This document shows, piece after piece, positions 55,652 to 64,000 of a stretch of DNA of 64,000 nt. Below the pieces are notes generated by a model that had not been told where the DNA came from, ran no database searches, and saw only the letters and a program-made list of their open reading frames with translations. This stretch comes from Hsuehochloa calcarea. Its lineage: Eukaryota > Streptophyta > Magnoliopsida > Poales > Poaceae. How positions within the stretch are numbered: the stretch's first letter is position 1; each line of letters opens with the position of its first letter. The stretch covers positions 26,279,232 through 26,343,231 of the forward strand of contig CM070599.1 in NCBI GenBank assembly GCA_036346395.1. The letters run 5' to 3'. The position numbers and the translations under genes were made by a program.

Positions 55652-56350
55652 TAACGAGGATTGAAACCTCTATATATTATTTAATACATAAAAAATATCA
55701 TACGTCTTCATGGTCGTAACCCCTAAGGCTAACGACCTCACTGGTCGTAAGGATTACAGAGGTTACATAATATATACTCTGGTCGGACAATGTTCCTAAC
55801 CTAGTCTCCGACCAATCGAATGCTCATAAGGCTTTGAACTGGTATCTGGGTCAAAGTCCAGGTATATCCTTTACCGTGTGATGAATGGAACATGTGCTGT
55901 ATATTTCATACCACGCGACGTTACATAACTCCAAGACACTGGAGTACGGTTAAATGACTCACTAACATATAACCGCACAACAGTTGATACATTGTCAACT
56001 AACGTCTCTCTCCGACCAGACGTGTCACTTCCCAACAGGTGTTTCTCTAAGGGATAACTGCCAACGCTTCATCAACTACATAAGGAGGATCGCGGAAGGT
56101 GGAGAGGGGGATCAGAAGAGAGATCAATTGGAAGGCATTTCAGAAGACCACAATTCGATTAGTTTACAACACCATATCAGGCATTACGCTCCAGTGTTAC
56201 TAGGAATAGCCTCTTTGTTCAGGTTACAGGCAATCCTTGTAATAGCCAGTTCATAGCAATAAAGGGCAGCCCTATTCCTTTCCAAGAGATACGTGTTATT
56301 TTTCCTCTATTTTTTATATATTTGTAAGTTCGGTGATTTGATCGTCGACA
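55652..56350 (+). mobile_element. 3' LTR of gypsy element 1
   Basis: TAACGAGGATTG... to ...GATCGTCGACA; the expected TG start is TA. It matches the 5' LTR in order throughout with about 15% differences by eye and has an insertion (CTAACGACCTCA-like) near 55732. It is joined directly to a different LTR at 56351. Confidence 0.9.
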
Positions 56351-58794
56351 CTTAGGTAAGCAGTCTAAAGCATGTGTCAATACCTTTACAATGAGCCATC
56401 CCACCGTAGTCCCACCTCGCTAAGGTTTCGCTTCCTTTGGATTGAACCATCCGTCGGATTTAAACTCCCTCTTGCGCTAGGTGGGAATACATAAAAGTAG
56501 ATCATACAAACACCCACGCAACCAGATAGCACAACCACAGTGAAATATTACAAATTAGTTAGTCAAGTCCCGCCCACACAGAGCATGTGATAGTACGATG
56601 AGGCTTAGCAAGATGCAGCTCGAAGACCGGTCTTTAACTGACTTGGATGACTTCCAAAATAACCCCTAGGCCTCAACCATTCCCGAATTGTGCCCGTGCA
56701 TAAACCTGCACCCACCAACTATCCAATTCGCCCAAGTACAAACCAGTTTGATTTTATTTTGCAAGTAAAATTATTTTCTAAAACCTCTATGTTAAGACAA
56801 TACCATAGACTCAAGTGAATCAAATTTGAATAATTTTGGCTAAACTCCCCAAATTGAAGATTTTGGTCTAAGCATATCATTTTTAAATTTTATTTTAACT
56901 AAGGCGACAAGGGATATACTGTTCAAACATCAACATTGGCCATACAAAGGAAATAGATTAACTAGGAATTTAAAATAATTGTATAGAAATATGCAAGCAG
57001 TATTACTTTAAAATAGAATTAAATAATTTAAAATATTAGGGTCAACATGGTCAAAGGTATAACTTGTTTTGCTCGAAAGAATTTTCTTCTTCTAATTCAA
57101 TTTGCCCAGAGTCGTCCTAATCTATACGCGAAAATATAACAAGAACAAATAAATAAAAATAAATTTAAATAAACTCTAAATTAATAATTTTAGTTCTGGA
57201 AGGTAGATACCGAATTTATATAGATTTTGGAACAAGAATCGATGGATTCGGAGTTCATATGAAGGAGAACGAATATCCGAAAGTTTGAATATCACAAGAA
57301 TATATAGAATTCCGAGTACTGCTCTTCTTCCGAGCACTGTTCACTCCGAGCACTATTCATCTCTTGGGTACTGGTTATCTTTAAGACTGTTCATTGTCGA
57401 GTACTGTTCATCTTCGAGTACGCTGGTCGAAAGATATTACGACTGCACTAATCGGAGGAAGGGTTTCGACAACACTGGTTTAAGAAGAGGTTTCAACTGC
57501 ACTGGTCAAAGGAAGGTTTCGACAATACTGGTCGAAACAAGGTTTCAACAACATTGATCGAGGGAAGCTTTCAACTGCGCTGGTCGAAAGAAAGGCTACG
57601 ACTATCTATTCGAAGGAAGCTACGACTACCTAGTCGATTGAAACCACGACTATCTAGTCGAAGGAAGCTACGATTACCTAGTCGACGAAACTACGACTAT
57701 CTAGTTGACAGAAACTACGACTATCTAGTTGAAGGGAGCTACAACTACTCTAGGCAGCGGCGGCGGCACTCGAATACAAGCTCATCAGCGCTACACGCCA
57801 CGGCAAGCTACACGAAGGTGCACAAAACGAAGATGAGAAGACACTGAACCTTATGGGGTACCTTACGACGACAGAGCACAATGGAGTGGTCGGCGGTGAG
57901 AAGGTTTGGCAGTGGTGGAGTATGAGTTCTGGTGGCGACGGTGCTCCTCTGGCAAAGAAGAAGTGCGCTTGAGGTAGAACGCGACGCAGTGAAACTCCCG
58001 GTGTGGACAACGACTCCAGAGACCAACGGACGGCGGGGCAATCGGCGGCGCTAGGGCTGGCGACGGAAAAGCTTCGACTTCGATTCCGGCGGATAGAAAC
58101 GAACAACGTAGTCGTGGGTATGGGGACTAATGTGAGGGGAGAAATGCGAAGGCAGTGCTCCCTTTTATACGGCAAGGAGTAGCTGCATCGTCGGGGTTGT
58201 GCGCGGGCAATAATGGCGGATGTGGCGGCGACGAGTAAAGCGAGTTAAGAAGGAGAAACGATCAATTGAGTGCGGCCGAGAGTGAAAGATGATCAAGGCA
58301 ATTATTGGGCACGATCTCGAGTGGAAACTGATGATTCAATGCGGTTTAATGGACCGGGTCGAGCGGCGCTCTGTTTCGGCTGAAGAAAGACGAAGGAGAT
58401 GACGGGTATGACAGGTGGGGTCGGACGGAAGGGAGAGGGAGAGAGGAAACCTGGTCGAAGCAGTCGGAGCTGAAGAAAAAGGCCGCGGGCCAGGAAGGAA
58501 TTCGGCTCTACCACTATTTCGGATTTTCAAGAACTTTATTGATTTAATTAATTCAGATAATTCAAATAGGCTTAAGAAAATAGCAAATAAAGTCCAACAA
58601 TTATGGAAAAATTTACAGAAATTCCCTTAGTCATTTTGGACTTAAATAAATATTTTCAACTTATAATTGGTAATTAATTTACATAATTTATTTTCTCTTT
58701 AAAATAATTAGGGAAAAGCTTTTAAAAATTTCAAAAAATTCCAGAAAATAATTTTAGAAAAATGCAACTGGAAAAAGAAATTTGGGCTATTACA
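56351..58794. mobile_element. LTR E, 5'-truncated long LTR
   Basis: The sequence has the same block order as LTRs B and C (CCTTTACAATG, CTAAGGTTTCGC, CTCTTGCGC, CACCCACGCAACC) and ends ...TTTGGGCTATTACA at 58794 like their TACA ends. The first part is missing; it starts at the junction with the gypsy 3' LTR. No internal domain is present. It contains a tandem-repeat zone at 57420-57745. Confidence 0.7.
57420..57745. repeat. Two adjacent tandem arrays in LTR E
   Basis: 57420-57590: about six copies of an approximately 28-33 bp unit like ACTGGTCGAAGGAAGGTTTC. 57594-57745: about seven copies of a 24-bp unit like CTACGACTATCTAGTCGAAG. The two unit types share CGAAGGAAG, so one may derive from the other. 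Confidence 0.85.
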
Positions 58795-59600
58795 TTTACC
58801 TAGAACTTGAGTTTAACACATGAAACTTGAAGTTCACATTAATAAAAATTGAAGTTTGTGAAACTCATGAAACTTTTTGTAAACTTGACTAAAAGTTAGA
58901 TAAAGTAGGGTGAAACTTGCCTAGAACTGCATGAAACTTTTGAAACTTAATAAAACTTTGTGCAAATTTGACGAAACTTATTGAAACTTGATGGAGATAA
59001 GTTTCCTGAAACGTGAGTGTAACACATACAACTTCATGAATTTTTTCATACTTGTCATGAAACTTAGGTCTAACAAGGTGAAACATGCATGGTACTTCAC
59101 GAAAGTCATTGAAACTTAATAAAACTTAGTGCCAGAAACCTAAGTGTAACCCATGAGACTTTTTGAAACTTGTTCATGAAACTTAAAAATTAGTAGTCCT
59201 ATGACATTTCATAGAACTTTGTGAAACTCTTCCAACACGTATACATAAATTCATAGAATTATGTGATGAAACTGGTGATGGAAATTCATGGAACTTGATA
59301 AAAAAAACTTCATCAAACTCTTTCCAAACTTTTCATGAATATTAGTGGTGATGAACAAAATAGGTGAAACTTGAAGTTTTCATGAAACTACCTAAAGTCA
59401 CTTGTGAAACTTGAGTGATACTTAGATTAACTTGGCTAAAAACTTATATGAAACTTTATGAAACCTAACTAAAAACCTATAAAAAAAATGGTGTATGAAA
59501 CTTGTATGATACTCTGAAACTTCATGTAACTCTATGAAAACTTGAAGGCAACTCCGTCAAAGCATGACTAAAACTTTGTTGCGGTATAGAAAAAACCAAC
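58795..59600. repeat. Strand-biased GAAACTT repeat region
   Basis: The heptamer GAAACTT or a one-base variant recurs several dozen times on the plus strand, mostly as CATGAAACTTG with irregular 8-40 bp spacing. On this strand the reverse form AAGTTTC is rare here but frequent at 61130-61400. Such short clustered motifs are seen in subterminal parts of DNA transposons. Confidence 0.8.
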
Positions 59601-59849
59601 CAACTAGCAAGAAGCTTGCCAACAAAATGAACCTAGAAATGTTTCATATTCATTCACTGGGACATGTCATACCGAAACAATCACTGGAACATTAGCGATA
59701 TGTACGTGTGCAGAATGAGAACAAAGTGACAAAAATTGTGCATGCCACACAAAAGCCAATTTACATGTCCGCTATAATCAAAAGGCAGCCAAAAAATGTC
59801 AAAATTAAGCATTAAAGATTAAAACAAGACATGTAAAACACGCAATAGT

Positions 59850-62800
59850 AGATATTTTTTGTTCAATACCGTGTTGAAACCAATGAGACTCCTATCGTTG
59901 TGACACTCAAGCATCTTTATCACACAAAAGTTGTAGTTGTGACTGCAGGCAAAAAAAGTTGAATTGCCAAAAGTGGAAGAAACCAAAAGTACTGACAACT
60001 AGAACAAGCAAAAAACAGTAAGTGGATGTACACATACAGTCCGGTTTGCGATGGAATTGCAGGGGTACTTGAGTTTGAACACATCGTATATTGGAGCTAG
60101 ATCACCACGCAAATTTGACAAAGTCGGTTGTATGTTTATGCCCTGAAACAAAGCTTGATGGGGTTGCTTAAGAAGGTGTGATGGGTCTGCTTATGAAAAA
60201 TTGCCGCGGGGAATTATAGAAATACACACTGTATATGTTTAGAAAAAACTACTCACCACATTGCACCACACTGCACTGTAGGCAGATTCGCGGTATTGTG
60301 GGGCCTTCAAAGTATCATAAATCTCCACAATCTCTTGATGCAAATCGACAACAAAAAAAACTCCAATTGTTGTTATCGATGATTGCCATGTATATCTACA
60401 ATTTTACACAAATTGTATGAAAGAAGAAAACTATTGGCGGTAATTGCGATGATACTTGATATGTAAACAATCAAAAGTACATTAGCATAAATATGACATA
60501 CCCGTTCAAGTTCTTCGATTAGGACCTTTGAAAGTGCAACCTCAATCTTTGCATCGGCATCATACTAATATGGTTTCATCATTTCGTCCTACCCTCTAGA
60601 AAAGGTGTAAAAACACAGAAAAATATCAAAAATGAACACACATAAAAATGACTATCTCTAAAAGTGCTGAAATGTGAAATGAACTCAGTGGCTATTGGAT
60701 CTGGATATATTTTGCTTTTGGAATCCCAATCTAGCATCATGGCTTCGCAGCATAGCCACATGAAGTTTTTGCATACTTCACTGTTTCTAGGTCTTACGAG
60801 TGTTTACAAACTCCTGGAATGTGACATTGGCTCGTCCAATGGACACTTTAGTCCTGGTAGGATCACGAACAATTGGTTCCATGACAGGAGCTTTGTATGT
60901 TATTTCAATAGCTAGCTTGAATATTAATTTGGTTCTTACCAACTCCCTAATTGCTTCAGCATTTCCCTCATTTTTTACCTTTTACCCCCTCTATTTTGTG
61001 GCAAATGGTATACTACTAGGGTCAGGAAATCACTCACCGTTGGGAATTGGCTCGGTCATCGTAGGAACATTTTGTATATCATTAGGTCGATAGGGGATTA
61101 GCGAATCATCAATCTCTATTGTTGAGGATATCTGAAAAGTTTCAGTAGCTGCAAAATCATGAAAATATTTTAAAAAAATGTTCAGTGAAAATTCAGAGTA
61201 TGATATCTCTAAATGAAGTTTTAGTGAGTATTATCAAGTCTCGGGAAGTTTCATCAAGTTTTCAGACATAAAGATGATTCTGTGGAGCAGGTTTTAGGAT
61301 GTTTGAAATCAAATTTCTAAAATATGAAGGGATTCGAATGATTTTGTCAAGTTTTAGATAGAATATAATATATGTAGAGCAAGTTTCAGGAAGGTTCAAA
61401 TAAATTAGTACACAATTTTGTAGCTTGTACTATATACTTACAGGAGTAAACTACTTACAAAGGGTGAGTTCAATTTTCATCTGGTCCATTTCATCCTCCA
61501 ATTCCTATTCGGTGAGGCTTATTAGTGATGTGAGTGAATCCTTAACAGACGGCTACAATTCATCAATGTCATCTGCCCCACCTTGATCATGTTCCTTTTC
61601 GACGGCGGCAGCTTCAACACTTCCCAAATGATCATAGACATAGCCATCTATCCTTGAAATTTGTAGCAACTTCGTGATGAGCATGATCACTGATTACATC
61701 CGCCTTCTGGGCAACAGCAATGCCAATTTGAACTACCTATTGAAGCACCTTATCTGGCTCATGAGTACTATTATTGGGAGAACTGACATCACATCGCATG
61801 TCCTCATGGCATTGGTGGCTAGCACTGGCAACATTCTTGTCGCTTTGGGATGTAACCTTGGGGTCTTCAGTAGTGTCGGTGGAAGAAGGAAGTGTGTCCA
61901 TGCCAGTCTCCATATTGAATGGCATCTTTGACAAGTTGAGAGCGCTGGGACTAAAGCTTCATACTTAACTTATCAAGCAAAATGGTCACTTCATCTGTCT
62001 GTTGAAAAGGAAAAAATGAAGTTTAATAAGCAATTCAACATGTTTAATAAAAATGTTGAATAAGTTTCCGCATGATTTGATGATAGAAAAAAATGACAGA
62101 CCTAAAGCAGTGCACGACATGGAGATGGAGCATTGTCAAAATTCCTTCAAGGCTCAGCAGCATCACGGCGCAAGATAATTTTTTCGTCTCCCAAGGCAGC
62201 ACCATCGTCACCCAAGGCATTGCCATCCTCGCCCAAATCAGCGTCATCAGTTTTCCCATTCACAACATTTTTGGAGGGCTCGGACTAGGCTTGTATCATA
62301 ATTTGTTTTATATAAAAATGAGATACACAAATGAAACACAAAAAAAGAACCATGAAGATGATCCATTTTGCATCCTATGGACAACAGATTCAAAAAAAAA
62401 GGGTGGGGGCAAAGTGACGTACTACTGGCCTCTTTACTATCGGTGGGTTCATTATGTGTTCTCATAGTCTTCATCCTTGTTTTCTAGAGAATAAATGGTT
62501 TCAGAGAATTCCCGCACTAGCAAGCAGGTGGCAAAAATGAAAAACGTGAAAGTGGGAAATTGCATAAGCAACCCTGCGTATATAACGTGCACATCGCGCA
62601 TGCTTACATACCTGCAGGCGGCCATATTTAGTGTGGTTCATCATTGAAGACTTAAAATCAAGTAAACTCAACTAGTTCAAATGCGCAGTTGTGACGTGTT
62701 TCAGATGTGGGGTGCTGGAGGGGATCGAAATGTCCAATGCAGATACATAGTCAATGCATATCAGTTGCACAAAAAAAGGATAGAAAAATAGAAATGGGTC

Positions 62801-63368
62801 GTGTTACAAAAACATACCATATATTACTTACATGCTTCGATAAAAAGGTATTAAGAACCAATGGAAAGTTGACTCGCGTCAAGAATATGGACACACCCAC
62901 ACACTTGCACATTAACTACTTTAGATGATTTGTACTCCTTGTTCCTTTCACTAGGTAATCAACAATAAAGTCACACCAATTCATCTCCCTGATGTTCTTT
63001 ACATCACTGATTGTGCCCAAGAAGGATATGTTGATGTAGTGGTTTGTATTGGGTGCTAAATATAGGCACAACATGACGAGCATGAAAGTTTTGGAAAAGG
63101 TATCCTCACCAGTTTGGATAATCATCTTGGCTATGACTATGTTAACAGAGTTTCCCCTCCCTCCCTCCCCTGATAATCTATCTTTCAAAGCGCCCTCCAC
63201 ATTTGTTGGCGCTGGTACTTGCATGGTACCACATGGAACCCCGAGAACCTTCTTTACCAACGGCTTGATGGGTATGGGCTTGCCACCAACCTTCAAAGTA
63301 CCTTGGTCACAATTGACTTTGTTGATCAACCACAATGTCAAACCCTTGTGTAGTCCACACTCTGCCAT
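59850..63368 (-). pseudogene. Ulp1-type cysteine protease gene of a DNA transposon, decayed
   Basis: 5' domain (63368-62916): MAECGLHKGLTLWLINKVNC then KVGGKPIPIKPLVKKVLGVP and MNWCDFIVDYLV, the N-terminal domain of grass transposon proteins that end in a Ulp1 protease. A variable middle (62900-60480) includes VSIGRANVTFQEFVN near 60840. The C-terminal protease pieces are NNNWSFFVVDLHQEIVEIYD (60375-60310), LAPIYDVFKLKYPCNS (near 60060) and, after an intron-like gap, NYNFCVIKMLECHNDRS (59942-59880). The family removes SUMO-like tags. Here the catalytic His before Trp is Asn and the DCG box is not preserved, so it is inactive. It would be the gene of a MULE (Kaonashi-like) or CACTA element; no termini are seen. 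Confidence 0.65.
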
Positions 63369-63430
63369 TGAAAAAATGCTTCAGAATCCTATTTTAGGAA
63401 CATAGATTTTCTAGACCTCAGAAAGGGACT

Positions 63431-64000
63431 TGATTATCAGGGGGGATACGGTGCGGAGAGCATATGTGAGCTACTTTCTGAACCTACGTTGATAACAACA
63501 TCGATACTTTCGGTCGATGATTAAAAATATGAGAGCATGATCGAAACAGAGACCTTTATTGTCATGAACACAGTGATAATTTCTTACAAGAATTCGATGA
63601 GAATGTGATTGTGATTGATTCATATTGTGTTACAAGGGGGCTACTATATATATATAATTGTCGAGGAGGTGGCAGTTAATGCCGCTAAATGCACCTTTTG
63701 TTTCCACGCACGTTCCTTCATTAAGTATTGAATCGCTACGTCTCTTAGCCAATTTTCATAATTTTCCAGATGCGCCAATAAATGCCCCCACATGGAAAAC
63801 TGCCATGTCCTTCGACCGGTTTTTTTGGTCAGGGGTGGCCCAAACTGTATGACTAGTCGTATAGTGTCCATGACTAGTCATCTCATGACTCAAACTAGTC
63901 TACGACCAGTTTAGTCGTAATAAAACGAATTAGGCTTCTTTTTTATCATGGTCGTATGTATATAACTGTTATAAAGTGAGCCCTTAATATGTGGATCTGC
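63431..64000 (-). mobile_element. Probable partial LTR at the right edge
   Basis: Read on the minus strand it has a TATA-type run (ATATATATATAG near 63660-63645), then leader, then AATAAAG (near 63563) and an end like ...CCTGATAATCA at 63431, next to the Ulp1 remnant. That promoter-to-polyadenylation order is LTR-like. The start would be outside the window. It contains several GACTAGTCGTA/CGACCAGT words. No domain is present. Confidence 0.4.

Larger units (their letters stand above)
45145..56350 (+). mobile_element. Ty3/gypsy element 1 (Tat lineage), full length but decayed
   Basis: Order is LTR (45145-45832), PBS, gag, protease, RT, RNase H, integrase, a 3' region with an antisense ORF, a polypurine tract and the 3' LTR (55652-56350). 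RT before integrase is the gypsy order. The long 3' region with an antisense ORF of the gypsy-type transposase family is typical of the Tat/Retand lineage. Total 11.2 kb. Stops, frameshifts and changed catalytic residues show it is inactive. It lacks a target duplication and its two sides join unrelated sequence. Confidence 0.92.

Overview
This is plant nuclear DNA, almost certainly from a grass. It has GT-AG introns and GC-rich exons. Its transposons are typical of grass intergenic space: a Tat-lineage Ty3/gypsy element with an antisense gypsy-type transposase ORF, 3-kb solo LTRs resembling Tekay/Del chromoviruses, MULEs carrying plant-mobile-domain or GRF zinc-finger genes, and a degenerate Ulp1-protease element. 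I see no tRNA, rRNA, CRISPR or bacterial features. The species cannot be named from the sequence alone.

Layout. 1-7522: minus-strand Mutator-like element (MULE-1) that runs off the left edge, with a transposase remnant, a plant mobile domain (PMD) remnant, a 3' tandem array and a terminal inverted repeat (TIR). 7523-12080: an apparently intact three-exon GH17 beta-1,3-glucanase gene, with MULE-1 about 0.2 kb upstream of its TATA-like box. 12081-13645: a 1.6-kb solo LTR with a perfect 5-bp target duplication. 14955-24087: a second Mutator-like element (MULE-2) with TIRs and a 7/9 target duplication. It carries a decayed GRF zinc-finger gene split by two 3-kb LTRs. 24088-26360: a MULE-type N-terminal ORF and an unrecognised exon-like stretch. 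26361-30760: a decayed Ty1/copia element on the minus strand. 30997-31122: a carboxylesterase gene fragment. 33421-43600: a segment bracketed by inverted hAT-like ends. It holds a PPR pseudogene split by a 3.8-kb solo LTR, an alpha-carbonic anhydrase gene with one apparent frameshift, and a decayed PIF/Harbinger element. 43795-45144: a gypsy remnant (pol tail, LTR, primer-binding site). 45145-56350: a complete-length but decayed Tat-type gypsy element. 56351-58794: a truncated long LTR. 58795-63430: GAAACTT repeats and a decayed Ulp1-type element gene. 63431-64000: probably part of another LTR.

Only two genes look host-derived and possibly functional: the beta-1,3-glucanase, and the alpha-carbonic anhydrase if its frameshift is an assembly error. 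The rest records nested insertion, LTR-LTR recombination and gene-fragment capture. The most unusual signal is shared by MULE-1 and MULE-2. Just inside the TIR, and before a TATA box, each has an array of about 21-bp imperfect palindromes spaced about 30 bp apart. The outer arms are conserved between the elements but the palindrome cores differ.
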